This document shows, piece by piece, positions 50,911-59,275 of a DNA stretch of 64,000 bases (the stretch's first letter is position 1; each line of letters starts with the position of its first letter). The notes beneath the pieces are model-generated. The model saw only the letters and a program-made list of their open reading frames with translations, ran no database searches and was not told where the DNA came from. Origin of the DNA: Zhihengliuella salsuginis (GTDB taxonomy: Bacteria; Actinomycetota; Actinomycetes; Actinomycetales; Micrococcaceae); assembly GCF_014651715.1 (NCBI RefSeq), contig NZ_BMXK01000001.1, positions 310,001-374,000 on the forward strand, written 5' to 3'. A program made the translations under genes and the position numbers.

Positions 50911-50939
50911 TTGAGACTGCGTTCCAAAGGGTCTATCGT
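50911..50939 (+). promoter_or_regulatory. Promoter of acyl-CoA ligase gene
   Basis: TTGAGA (50911-50916), a 17-bp spacer and TATCGT (50934-50939) fit a sigma-70 promoter 51 bp before the ATG. TGGAAC upstream and GTTCCA inside the spacer are inverted copies and might be a weak operator. Confidence 0.6.
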
Positions 50940-50990
50940 CTGCGGTGTGACGCATCTCATAAACACCTGCATCGAGCGAGGGGCACGACC

Positions 50991-52562
50991 ATGACCGGAA
51001 CCGCATCCCACCTGACCATGTCCGTCGCCGCCATCCTGGCCGAATCTGCCACGAGGCACGCCGACCGCGCCGCCGTCACGGTCGGCGGTCACCAGACCAC
51101 CTATGCGCAGCTGTGGGAGCAGGCCCGGAGCTACGCCGGCGGCCTGCGCGACGCCGGCATCGGCGAGAACGACCGGGTGGCCGTGCTCATCCCGAACGTC
51201 GCCGACTTCGCCCGCGTCTACTACGCCGTCCTGAGCCTCGGGGCGGTCGTCGTTCCGATCCACGCGCTGCTCAAGCGGCACGAGATCTCCTACATCCTGG
51301 ACGACTCCGAGGCCGAGCTGCTGGTCTGCGCGGCCCCGCTGCTCGCGGAAGGCGCCGCCGGCGCCGAAGCGTCAGGGGTGCCGACGTACACCGTGCTGGC
51401 GGAGTCGGGTTCCGCGGCCGGACGGTTGGAGGACCTGGCCGCCGCGGCCGAGCCCATCACGAGCTACCTGCCACGCCACCCGGAGGACATCGCCACGATC
51501 CTCTACACCTCGGGCACCACCGGCAAGCCCAAGGGTGCACTCGGAACCCATCTGGCCCTCGTGGAGCAGACCAACGCGATGCTGCTCGACGCACTGGATG
51601 TCCGACCCGGCGACCGGCTCTTCGGCGGCCTGCCGCTCTTCCACACCTTCGGGCAGACCGCGGTGCTCAACTGCGGGCTGCGGGCCGGCGCCGAAATCCT
51701 GCTGCTGCCCCGCTTCACCGGGCCCGACGCCCTCGACCTGCTGCTGGACCACGGCGTCAACGTCTTCTTCGGGGTCCCCACCATGTACGTGGCCCTGCTC
51801 GAGGCCGCTTCCGCCCGAGAGGAGCGGCCCGAGGCCCTGCGCTACGGCGTCTCCGGCGGCGCGGCGCTGCCCGTGGCGCTGCTCGAGGCCTTCGAGACGA
51901 GGTTCGGAGCAAAGGTCCATGAAGGCTACGGGCTGACGGAGACGTCGCCGGTGGCGTGCTTCGGCCGCGTCAGCCAGACGCCGCAGCCGGGCACCGTCGG
52001 CACGCCGATCTGGGGCGTCGACGTCGAAATCGCCGATCCGCTGGAGCGGAACGCGATCGAGCTCCTGCCGCGCGGCGAGCTCGGCGAGGTCGTCGTCCGC
52101 GGTCACAACCTGTTCGCCGGCTACCTGAACCGCCCGGAGGCCACGGCCGAGGCCGTCGTGGACGGCTGGTTCCGCACCGGCGATCTGGGCACCAAGAGCG
52201 AGGACGACCACGTCCGCATCGTCGACCGGACCAAGGACATGATCCTGCGCAACGGCTACAACGTGTACCCCCGCGAGGTGGAGGAGGCCCTCATGGAGCA
52301 TCCGGGAATCACCAGCGCCGCCGTCTACGGCGTCCCGGATGACAAGCACGGCCAGGAGATCGCCGCCTCGGTCACGATCGATCCGGACTCCGGCCTCGAC
52401 GCCGACGCCATCCGTGAGTGGATCGCCGAGCGGGTGGCAGCCTACAAGTACCCCCGCCTGGTGGAGGTCGTGTCCGAGTTCCCGCTGGGTCCCAGCGGGA
52501 AGATCCTCAAGCGCAAGCTGGCAGAGCGGTACTCCGAGCGGAACGGGGTGGGCGGCTCCTAG
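50991..52562 (+). CDS. Acyl-CoA synthetase (AMP-forming)
   Basis: A 523-residue ANL-superfamily ligase that activates a fatty or related carboxylic acid with ATP and CoA. The AMP-binding P-loop is ILYTSGTTGKPKGA (about residues 170-183), GYGLTETSP (about 313-321) binds adenine, GWFRTGDLG (about 395-403) and the hinge DRTKDMILRNGYNVYP follow, and GPSGKILKR holds the catalytic Lys near 509. Chain-length preference is not visible. ATG 50991 follows GAGGGGC. Its stop overlaps the convergent ADP-ribosylglycohydrolase stop by four bases. Confidence 0.9.
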   Translation: MTGTASHLTMSVAAILAESATRHADRAAVTVGGHQTTYAQLWEQARSYAGGLRDAGIGENDRVAVLIPNVADFARVYYAVLSLGAVVVPIHALLKRHEISYILDDSEAELLVCAAPLLAEGAAGAEASGVPTYTVLAESGSAAGRLEDLAAAAEPITSYLPRHPEDIATILYTSGTTGKPKGALGTHLALVEQTNAMLLDALDVRPGDRLFGGLPLFHTFGQTAVLNCGLRAGAEILLLPRFTGPDALDLLLDHGVNVFFGVPTMYVALLEAASAREERPEALRYGVSGGAALPVALLEAFETRFGAKVHEGYGLTETSPVACFGRVSQTPQPGTVGTPIWGVDVEIADPLERNAIELLPRGELGEVVVRGHNLFAGYLNRPEATAEAVVDGWFRTGDLGTKSEDDHVRIVDRTKDMILRNGYNVYPREVEEALMEHPGITSAAVYGVPDDKHGQEIAASVTIDPDSGLDADAIREWIAERVAAYKYPRLVEVVSEFPLGPSGKILKRKLAERYSERNGVGGS

Positions 52563-53617
52563 CGTTCGGCGCGTCCGGCCGTTGCCGACCCCGTGACGGC
52601 GCCCGCCGCCTGGGGTCCGCGGGCGTGCGGGCCCTCGAGGATCTGGACGGCGAGGTCCTCGAGGTCGGCAGCCGTCATGGACGGCCAGCCGTGCAGGCGC
52701 GCGCGCCATTCGCCCGGCAGCGCGCTGGCGCCGTGCGCGGCGCCGGTGAGGGCCCCGGCGATGGCGGCGACCGTGTCGGTGTGGCTGCCGCCGCGGACCG
52801 CCCGCCGCAGGACGTCCTCGAGACAGGTTCCGTGCTGGATCGCCGACCAGGCGCCCTGCAAGGCCTCGACGACCCACGCGTTGCCGGCGAAGTCGGCCGG
52901 TTCCCCCGATTCGGCGGCCTCGATGCGCTGGCGCCACAGCTCTCTCCGCTCGGCCGGGAGCCAGTAGAGCTGATCGAGCAGATTCAGCTGGCCGGTGAGG
53001 ACGGCCTTGCGGATGGCCAGGCTCCAGATCACGCAGGCGTCGGAGGCGTCGTCGGCCCAGTGGGTCAACCGGGAGAGCTGCCGGGCCGTGCTCGCGAGCG
53101 CCTCCTCCTGTCCCGTGCCGAGGAAGGCGAGGGCCACGGGCGCGGTGCGCATGAGCGAGCCGTTGCCGGCAGACTGGCCGGTGATGATGTGCAGCCGGTG
53201 CGAGGACTCCCACGCCTCGCGCGCGGTCGCCGACTGGAGGGCGCCGAGCACGCGGCGGGTCTGCGTGCCGACGGTCGGGGCCTCCAGGTGCCACGCGTAC
53301 CAGTCGGCCACGATCCGGTCGAGCGTCTCCTCGTCCTCCAGCCGGCGTCCCGCAGCGAGCTCACGGGCGATGGGGACGGCCATGGACGTGTCGTCGGTCC
53401 ACTCGCCGGGAGCGAACCCGAAGGGCCCCCCGCCGATCATCGTGATCGTGGCGCCGGAGCCGAGAGGTGGACCGAATTCGTAGCCGGCACCCAGCGCGTC
53501 GCCCGCGGCCGCGCCGACGAGCGCGCCCTGGGCGCGATCGCGCTGGGCCTGTCGTTCCGATCCCGCGGACGGGCCGGATTCGTCGTGTTCGTAGTTCGTG
53601 AAATATGCCGTCTGCAT
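52559..53617 (-). CDS. ADP-ribosylglycohydrolase-family protein
   Basis: A 352-residue ARH/DraG-family protein. GALVGAAAGDALGAGYEF (about residues 31-48) and EWTDDTSMA (about 72-80) are the first magnesium-binding motifs. The C-terminal metal motif, usually GGNDTDT, reads GGSHTDTVAAIAG, so one ligand Asp appears to be replaced by His. It may remove ADP-ribose from proteins or small molecules; with the altered ligand, activity is less certain. ATG 53615-53617. Confidence 0.85.
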   Translation of the reverse strand: MQTAYFTNYEHDESGPSAGSERQAQRDRAQGALVGAAAGDALGAGYEFGPPLGSGATITMIGGGPFGFAPGEWTDDTSMAVPIARELAAGRRLEDEETLDRIVADWYAWHLEAPTVGTQTRRVLGALQSATAREAWESSHRLHIITGQSAGNGSLMRTAPVALAFLGTGQEEALASTARQLSRLTHWADDASDACVIWSLAIRKAVLTGQLNLLDQLYWLPAERRELWRQRIEAAESGEPADFAGNAWVVEALQGAWSAIQHGTCLEDVLRRAVRGGSHTDTVAAIAGALTGAAHGASALPGEWRARLHGWPSMTAADLEDLAVQILEGPHARGPQAAGAVTGSATAGRAER

Positions 53618-53805
53618 CGAGGACTCCCTGCGTCGAGCTGGTGCCTGACGGCGCGACGAAATGTGGCGCCGGTCACTGGCCACCAGCCTAGTCGGCCATC
53701 CTGAACGCCGACCGGGAATTGGTTGAAGCCCCCACCGAGCGTTCAGTTCCTCGGGCAGTCTGTATCTGTATAGGGTGGAGCACATCCCCAAACGAGGAGA
53801 GCGGC

Positions 53806-54642
53806 GTGATCGAGTTCTGCGGAGTCGGCAAGACGTACGCGGGCGGCACCGTGGCAGTGGAGGACTTCAGCTACACGGTCCAGGCGAACAGCCTGGTGGT
53901 GCTCGTCGGGTCCTCCGGCTCGGGCAAGACGACCCTCCTGCGCATGGTCAACCGCATGGTCGAGCCCACAGCCGGTTCCGTGTTGATCGACGGGCGCGAC
54001 GTCGCAGGGCTCGACCGCGTGCGGCTGCGCCGGTCGATCGGCTACGTCCTGCAGGCCGGCGGGCTGCTGCCGCACCGCACGATCGCCGACAACGTCGCCA
54101 CCGTCCCCGTGCTCAACGGGACCCGCCGGCGCGAGGCGCGCTCCGCCGTCGTCGGCCTGCTGGAGCGGGTGGGGCTCGACCCCTCGTGCGCCGAGCGGTA
54201 CCCCTCCCAGCTCTCCGGCGGGCAGCAGCAGCGCGTGGGCGTCGCCCGGGCGCTCGCTGCCGACCCCGATATCCTGCTCATGGACGAGCCGTTCGGGGCC
54301 GTCGACCCGATCGTGCGGCGCGAGCTGCAGGACGAACTGCGGCGGCTGCAGCGGGAGCTCGGCAAGACGATCCTTCTCGTCACCCACGATATCGACGAGG
54401 CCTTCCGCGTAGGCGACGAGGTCGTCGTCCTCAAGGAGCGCGGCGTCACCGCGCAGGTCGGGACTCCGGCCGACATCCTCGCGCACCCGGCCGACGCGTT
54501 CGTCCGCTCCTTCGTGGGGGCCGACCGCGCCGAGCGGCGGCTGCGCACCACGGACGTGGACGGGCGCCGCGTCCTCGTCGACGACGACGGCCGGCCCGCC
54601 GGCGTCCTCGTCGCGGCCGAGGAGCGCAGGACCGCGCCGTGA
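53806..54642 (+). CDS. Osmoprotectant ABC transporter ATPase (OpuCA type)
   Basis: A 278-residue ATPase of the glycine betaine/choline/carnitine importer family: Walker A GSSGSGKTT (about residues 33-41), signature LSGGQQQR (about 132-139), Walker B ILLMDEPFGAVDP (about 155-167), switch His in LVTHDIDEA. The C-terminal 50 residues may be a short CBS-like or regulatory extension but no full CBS pair is present. GTG 53806 follows GAGGAGA. First gene of a four-gene operon with overlapping stops. Confidence 0.9.
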   Translation: MIEFCGVGKTYAGGTVAVEDFSYTVQANSLVVLVGSSGSGKTTLLRMVNRMVEPTAGSVLIDGRDVAGLDRVRLRRSIGYVLQAGGLLPHRTIADNVATVPVLNGTRRREARSAVVGLLERVGLDPSCAERYPSQLSGGQQQRVGVARALAADPDILLMDEPFGAVDPIVRRELQDELRRLQRELGKTILLVTHDIDEAFRVGDEVVVLKERGVTAQVGTPADILAHPADAFVRSFVGADRAERRLRTTDVDGRRVLVDDDGRPAGVLVAAEERRTAP

Positions 54643-55289
54643 CCTGGTTCTCGCATGCGTGGGGGTGGGTGCTCGAGCTGACGTGGGCGCACCTGTGGCT
54701 CAGCCTGCCGGCGATCCTGCTCAGCGTCGCGATCGCGGTGCCCGTGGGGCGGCTCGCCTTCCGGCGGCCGGGTCTCGGCGGCGCGCTGCTCTCCGGGTCG
54801 AGCCTCCTGTACTCGATTCCGGCGCTGCCGCTGCTCATCATCGTCCCGGCCGTCTTCGGGGTGCCCCTGCGCTCGTCGGCCACGATCATCATCGCCCTCA
54901 CCGTCTACGGGGCCGCGCTCATGGTCCGCACGGCCGCCGACGCGTTCGCGTCCGTCGACTCCCATGTGCGGGAAGCGGCGATCGCCGTGGGCCACGCGCC
55001 GCGCGAACTGTTCTGGAAGGTCGACCTGCCGCTCGCGGTGCCCGTGCTCGTCGCCGGGCTGCGGGTGGTCACGGTCAGCACGGTGGGACTCGTGACCATC
55101 GGGGCGCTCATCGGCGTCCCCAGCTTGGGAACCCTCTTCACGGACGGCTTCCAGCGCGGCATCGTGGCCGAGGTGGCCACCGGACTCATCGCGACCGTCG
55201 TCCTCGCCCTCGCGCTCGACGGGCTCTGCCTGCTCGCCGGGCGCGCCTTGACGCCGTGGCGTCGCGCGGTCGAGGGGGCGGGCGCATGA
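54639..55289 (+). CDS. Osmoprotectant ABC transporter permease
   Basis: A 216-residue permease with five to six membrane segments, with the OpuC-type loop GHAPRELFWKVDLPLAVPVL (about residues 120-139) that binds the ATPase. GTG start overlaps the ATPase stop (GTGA). Forms a heterodimer with the next gene. Confidence 0.88.
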   Translation: MTWFSHAWGWVLELTWAHLWLSLPAILLSVAIAVPVGRLAFRRPGLGGALLSGSSLLYSIPALPLLIIVPAVFGVPLRSSATIIIALTVYGAALMVRTAADAFASVDSHVREAAIAVGHAPRELFWKVDLPLAVPVLVAGLRVVTVSTVGLVTIGALIGVPSLGTLFTDGFQRGIVAEVATGLIATVVLALALDGLCLLAGRALTPWRRAVEGAGA

Positions 55290-55999
55290 ACCTCCTGCTG
55301 GAGGCCGCCGCCTGGCTCGCGGATGCGGCCCACTGGACGGGACCCGGGTCCGTGCCGGTCCGCGTGCTCGAACACCTGTGGGTGACCGCGCTCGTCGTCG
55401 GCGCGGCCGCCGTCGTCGCGATCCCGACGGGCGTCTGGGTAGGGCACACGGGGCGCGGCCGCACCGCCGTCATCGCCTTCGCCGGCGCCGCCCGCGCCGT
55501 CCCGACACTCGGCCTGCTGACGCTGCTCGGGTTGTGGCTGGGCATCGGTCTGGGAGCGCCGCTGCTGGCCCTCGTCGTCCTCGCGGTCCCGTCCCTGCTG
55601 GCGGGCGCCTACTCGGGCGTCGAGTCCGTGGACGGCACGACGACGTCGGCCGCCCGCGCGATCGGGATGAGCGAGTGGCAGATCGTGACCAGGGTCGAGC
55701 TGCCGCTCGCGGCGCCGGTCATTCTCGGCGGGGTGCGGGCGGCGACGCTGCAGGTGATCGCGACGGCGACCCTGGCCGCCTACATCGCCGACGCAGGCCT
55801 CGGGCGCTTCCTGTTCAACGGGCTCAAATCCCGCGACTACGCCCAGATGCTCGCCGGGGCCCTCCTCGTGACCCTGATCGCGCTGTTGTTCGAGGTCCTG
55901 CTGGCAGCGGCGCAACGCCGCGCCGCCCGGGCCGCCCGGCCAGCCGGGCAGAAATCGACATCCCCCTCCAACCCGGTTTTCCCGAAAGGACCGTCATGA
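55286..55999 (+). CDS. Osmoprotectant ABC transporter permease 2
   Basis: A 237-residue permease with the coupling loop AIGMSEWQIVTRVELPLAAP (about residues 125-144) and about five to six membrane segments; the last 30 residues are basic and hydrophilic. ATG overlaps the previous stop (ATGA), as does the next gene's start with this stop. Confidence 0.88.
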   Translation: MNLLLEAAAWLADAAHWTGPGSVPVRVLEHLWVTALVVGAAAVVAIPTGVWVGHTGRGRTAVIAFAGAARAVPTLGLLTLLGLWLGIGLGAPLLALVVLAVPSLLAGAYSGVESVDGTTTSAARAIGMSEWQIVTRVELPLAAPVILGGVRAATLQVIATATLAAYIADAGLGRFLFNGLKSRDYAQMLAGALLVTLIALLFEVLLAAAQRRAARAARPAGQKSTSPSNPVFPKGPS

Positions 56000-56910
56000 A
56001 ACGTCTGCTCACCCTGACCGCCATCGCCGCAGCCGCCGTGCTTCCGCTTGCCGCCTGCGGCAATTCCGATCCGCTCGCAGAGGATTCCGGGTCCGGCCCG
56101 GCCGGGGGATCCGGAGGTCCTCTCGTCATCGGCTCCCAGGACTACTACTCGTCCGAGATCATCGCCGAGGTGTACGCGCAGGCGCTCGAGGCCGAGGGGA
56201 TGGAGGTCCAGCGCGAGTTCAGGATCGGCCAGCGGGAGGCCTACCTGCCCGAGCTCGAAGCCGGACGCCTCGACCTCTTCCCCGAGTACACGGGACCGCT
56301 GCTGCAGTACTGGGAGCCGAACACCGAGGCGCGCCTGTCCGACGACGTGTACGCCGCGCTCTCCGAGGCAACGCCGGACGGGCTGCGCGTCCTCGACCAG
56401 GCGGAAGCCACCGACCAGGACGCCTACGTGGTGACCGAGGAGTTTGCCGAGAAGTGGGATCTGGAGACGATCGACGACCTCGCCGACGTCGACGAGGAGA
56501 TCACCCTCGGCGCCAACTCCGAGGCCGAGTCCCGGCCGAACGGGCCCCAGGGCCTGGCGGACGCGTACGGAGTCGACGCCGGCTTCACACCGATCGAGGA
56601 CGGCGGCGGCCCGTTGACCGTCAAGGCCCTCAAAGACGGCGACATCCAGATGGCGATCATCTACACGGGCGACCCGTCGATCGCCAAGAACGGGCTCGTC
56701 GCCCTCGAGGACACGAAGGGCCTCTTCCTCGCCTCGCACGTGGTGCCGCTGGCCGGCGACGCCGTCGGAGAGGAGGCTGCTGACATCATCAACTCGGTCA
56801 GCGCGGCACTGACCAGTGACGACCTGCTCGAACTCAACGGGCGCAGCGTCGACGAGCAGCTTCCGGCCGCCACGATCGCCGAGGACTGGCTCGCCGGCCA
56901 AGACCTCTAG
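55996..56910 (+). CDS. Osmoprotectant-binding lipoprotein (OpuCC/ProX type)
   Basis: A 304-residue lipoprotein with signal peptide ending LAAC (Cys about residue 21) and a Gly/Ser linker. VIGSQDYYSSEIIAEVYAQAL starts the fold; FPEYTGPLLQYW (about residues 95-106) is typical of OpuCC/ProX ligand sites, and ANSEAESRPNGPQGLADAYG follows. Ligand expected: glycine betaine, choline or carnitine. Fourth gene of the operon. Confidence 0.9.
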   Translation: MKRLLTLTAIAAAAVLPLAACGNSDPLAEDSGSGPAGGSGGPLVIGSQDYYSSEIIAEVYAQALEAEGMEVQREFRIGQREAYLPELEAGRLDLFPEYTGPLLQYWEPNTEARLSDDVYAALSEATPDGLRVLDQAEATDQDAYVVTEEFAEKWDLETIDDLADVDEEITLGANSEAESRPNGPQGLADAYGVDAGFTPIEDGGGPLTVKALKDGDIQMAIIYTGDPSIAKNGLVALEDTKGLFLASHVVPLAGDAVGEEAADIINSVSAALTSDDLLELNGRSVDEQLPAATIAEDWLAGQDL

Positions 56911-56928
56911 TCGGCATAGGATATCCGG

Positions 56929-57438
56929 GTGAACCAGAAGATCCTCCGCGCCGATTTCGACGACCCCCGCCTCGAGGAGTTCCTCGCCGAGCACCTCGCC
57001 GACATGATGGCCACCTCCCCGCCGGAGAGCGTGCACGCCCTCGACCTGGACGGCCTCAGGCGGCCGTCGGTGCGCCTGTGGGTCCTGCACGACGGCGGCG
57101 AGCTGGCCGCGGCCGGTGCCCTCTCCAGTGTGGGCGAGGGGCACGAGGAGCTCAAGAGCATGCGCACCCGCGCTCGGTTCCGCGGCCGCGGCCTGGCGCG
57201 GCGGATGCTGCAGCACCTGGTAGCGGACGCGGCGTCGCGCGGGGTCGCGCGCCTCTCGCTGGAGACCGGGGTCGAGGACTACTTCGCCGCCGCCCGCGCC
57301 TTCTACGCGATGGAGGGCTTCGAGCTCTGCGACCCCTTCGGCGTCTACGCCCCCGACCCCAACAGCGTCTTCATGACCCGGGAACTGGCCGTCGGGTCCT
57401 TCGCGGCGGCGGACCCCGCAGCGGCACCCGCAGGATGA
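56929..57438 (+). CDS. GNAT-family N-acetyltransferase
   Basis: A 169-residue GNAT acetyltransferase: acetyl-CoA-binding motif ARFRGRGLARRMLQHLV (about residues 84-100) and GVEDYFAAARAFYAMEGFEL. GTG 56929 lies six bases after TAGGAT, a possible -10, so the mRNA may be leaderless. It follows the osmoprotectant operon by 18 bp on the same strand. Substrate unknown. Confidence 0.85.
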   Translation: MNQKILRADFDDPRLEEFLAEHLADMMATSPPESVHALDLDGLRRPSVRLWVLHDGGELAAAGALSSVGEGHEELKSMRTRARFRGRGLARRMLQHLVADAASRGVARLSLETGVEDYFAAARAFYAMEGFELCDPFGVYAPDPNSVFMTRELAVGSFAAADPAAAPAG

Positions 57439-57533
57439 GCGCCGGTTCCGGGCCGGCGTCGTGCCCGCGGGGATCGGAGCCATAGACTCGAGGAGAACGG
57501 TAGACCGGAAGTCGTGCGTCGAAGGGGCGGATT

Positions 57534-58205
57534 GTGGACCAGAAGAAGGACTTCGAGCCGGAGTCGACTCGCGTGACGGATCGGATCCGCAACGAGATCA
57601 TCGACGGGATCCGCCCGCCCGGGAGCAAGCTGGTCGAGCGCGACCTGGCCGCCGACCTGGGCGTGAGCCGGCTCCCGATCCGCGACGCGCTCAAGACGCT
57701 CGTCTCCGAGGGGCTCGTGACGCTGCGGCCGAGGACGTGGGCCGTGGTGCGCGAATTCAGCGAGTCGGACATCGCCGACCTGCACGAGGTGCGGGTCTCG
57801 CTGGAGCTCATGACCTTCAAGCTCGCCGCCCAGCGGCACACGCGCGAGGGGCTGCGGGAGTTGCGCCGGATCGTCGACGACGAGCTGGAGTACTCGCGCC
57901 AGAACCGCGGCGTCGAGTCGCGCCGGGCCGGCGCCGATTTCCACGAATGCGTCATCAGGATGTCCGGGAACGAGCTGCTGAACGAACTCAGCCAGACGCT
58001 CGCGGCGCGCATGCGGTGGCTGCTGGCGCAGCACGCCGATCTGGAGGGCATGGCCCGGGAGCACGACCAGCTCTACGCGGCGCTCGCCTCGCGGGACGAG
58101 GCCGCGGTCGAGCGGCTCGTCCTGCAGCACCTGGAGACGAGCCGCGCGAATGCGGCCGCCATGAAGCAGGCGCGGGACGCGGGACTGCAGGCCTCGGGGA
58201 CCTGA
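57534..58205 (+). CDS. FCD-domain GntR regulator
   Basis: A 223-residue FadR-type regulator: winged helix with ERDLAADLGVSRLPIRDALK (about residues 39-58) and an all-helical FCD domain (RRAGADFHECVIRMSG; AREHDQLYAALASRD; LVLQHLETSR) with His/Asp metal-ligand positions. GTG 57534 follows AAGGGGC. It converges on an intradiol-dioxygenase-like gene and could regulate a nearby catabolic unit, though no operator was identified. Confidence 0.88.
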   Translation: MDQKKDFEPESTRVTDRIRNEIIDGIRPPGSKLVERDLAADLGVSRLPIRDALKTLVSEGLVTLRPRTWAVVREFSESDIADLHEVRVSLELMTFKLAAQRHTREGLRELRRIVDDELEYSRQNRGVESRRAGADFHECVIRMSGNELLNELSQTLAARMRWLLAQHADLEGMAREHDQLYAALASRDEAAVERLVLQHLETSRANAAAMKQARDAGLQASGT

Positions 58206-58256
58206 CGCCGACTCCCGCTCGTCGGGGCGCTCCCACCCGGTGCCCGGGCTGGGGCG

Positions 58257-59126
58257 TCAGCGCTCGGACGCGGCGGGCCTCGTCGCAGCGTCCACCGCTG
58301 CGGTCAGCGTTGCGGCGTAACCCGACTCCGCGCTGCCGGTGACGGCCGCGAGCTGGCTGGCGCCGCCGTCGTCCCCGAAGACGTTGTCCCCGCCCAGGCT
58401 GACCCGGGCGAGGTGCCGGGCCGACGTCTCGTAGCCGGCCGTCGCGTACACGGCGTCGGCGGCGTCGGCCGGCAGCGCCGCCTGCGAGACGGCGATGGCG
58501 TTCGCCGGGTCCGTGATCGACTCCTGGTCCGGGTAGACCTCGAAGTGGACGTGCGGCCAGCGGCCCGGGTAGCAGGCGGGGAAGATGCTCGTGAAGCGGA
58601 CCCTGCCGTCCGGGTCGGCGATCTGGACGCCGCGCAGGTAGTTCTCGTTCTCCACGCCGTCCGAGTAGAGCGAGTAGTTCCCGTCCCGGTCGCAGTGCCA
58701 CACGTAGACGGCCGCTCCCTCCATCGGTGCGCCGGCCACGTCCAGGAGGGTCAGCTCGAACGTCATCGGCACGCCCTCCGCGGTGGCGCTGCCGGTGCCG
58801 AAGCTCGAGCGGATGTCGCTGCGCAGGATGCCGGACTCCTGCAGCACGTCCGGCCCGTTCGAGCCGTCGCCCGGGAAGGGGCCCGCGGCCTCGTCCGGGA
58901 TCTCCGCCAGGACGGGCGGCGAAGACGACGACGCCGCACCCGGCGTCGTCGCCGCCTCGCACGCCGCGAGCCCGAACGCCGCGGCGCCCAGCCCGAGCGA
59001 GGAGAGCACCCGCCGGCGCTCGAGCAGGGTCGTCATGTCGAACCCCAGGCCCTGGTCCTCGAGATCCTCGTAGGGGCGGGGGAGGCGGCGGGAGCCGAAC
59101 CACTTGCCGGAACGGACTGCGAACAT
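58257..59126 (-). CDS. Tat-exported intradiol-dioxygenase-like lipoprotein
   Basis: A 289-residue protein. The N-terminal region has ERRRVLSSLGLGAAAFGLAAC at about residues 36-56, a twin-arginine-like lipoprotein signal set unusually far from the start, so a later start such as ATG 59034-59036 is possible. The dioxygenase fold keeps the non-haem iron ligands: Tyr in AAVYVWHCDRDGNYS and Tyr and two His in FPACYPGRWPHVHFEVY. Secreted members of this family act on aromatic or hydroxylated compounds outside the cell; function here unknown. Confidence 0.82.
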   Translation of the reverse strand: MFAVRSGKWFGSRRLPRPYEDLEDQGLGFDMTTLLERRRVLSSLGLGAAAFGLAACEAATTPGAASSSSPPVLAEIPDEAAGPFPGDGSNGPDVLQESGILRSDIRSSFGTGSATAEGVPMTFELTLLDVAGAPMEGAAVYVWHCDRDGNYSLYSDGVENENYLRGVQIADPDGRVRFTSIFPACYPGRWPHVHFEVYPDQESITDPANAIAVSQAALPADAADAVYATAGYETSARHLARVSLGGDNVFGDDGGASQLAAVTGSAESGYAATLTAAVDAATRPAASER

Positions 59127-59194
59127 GGCGATCCTCTGCTGGTCGTTGTCAGGACGCTCCCGAGCCTAGGCACGCGGTCTGTGGCCCGGCTATG

Positions 59195-59215
59195 ACAGCC
59201 CGGGCCCCGGGCTGT
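59195..59215 (-). terminator. Terminator of the flavoprotein operon
   Basis: ACAGCCCGG and CCGGGCTGT form a perfect 9-bp stem with a 3-base loop, 60 bp after the flavoprotein stop on the minus strand. Confidence 0.65.
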
Positions 59216-59275
59216 GACTTCGGTGGACCCGGTGGGCACGACGTCGCGGGCGGGGCGGTCCTGCCGCAGCGGTCC

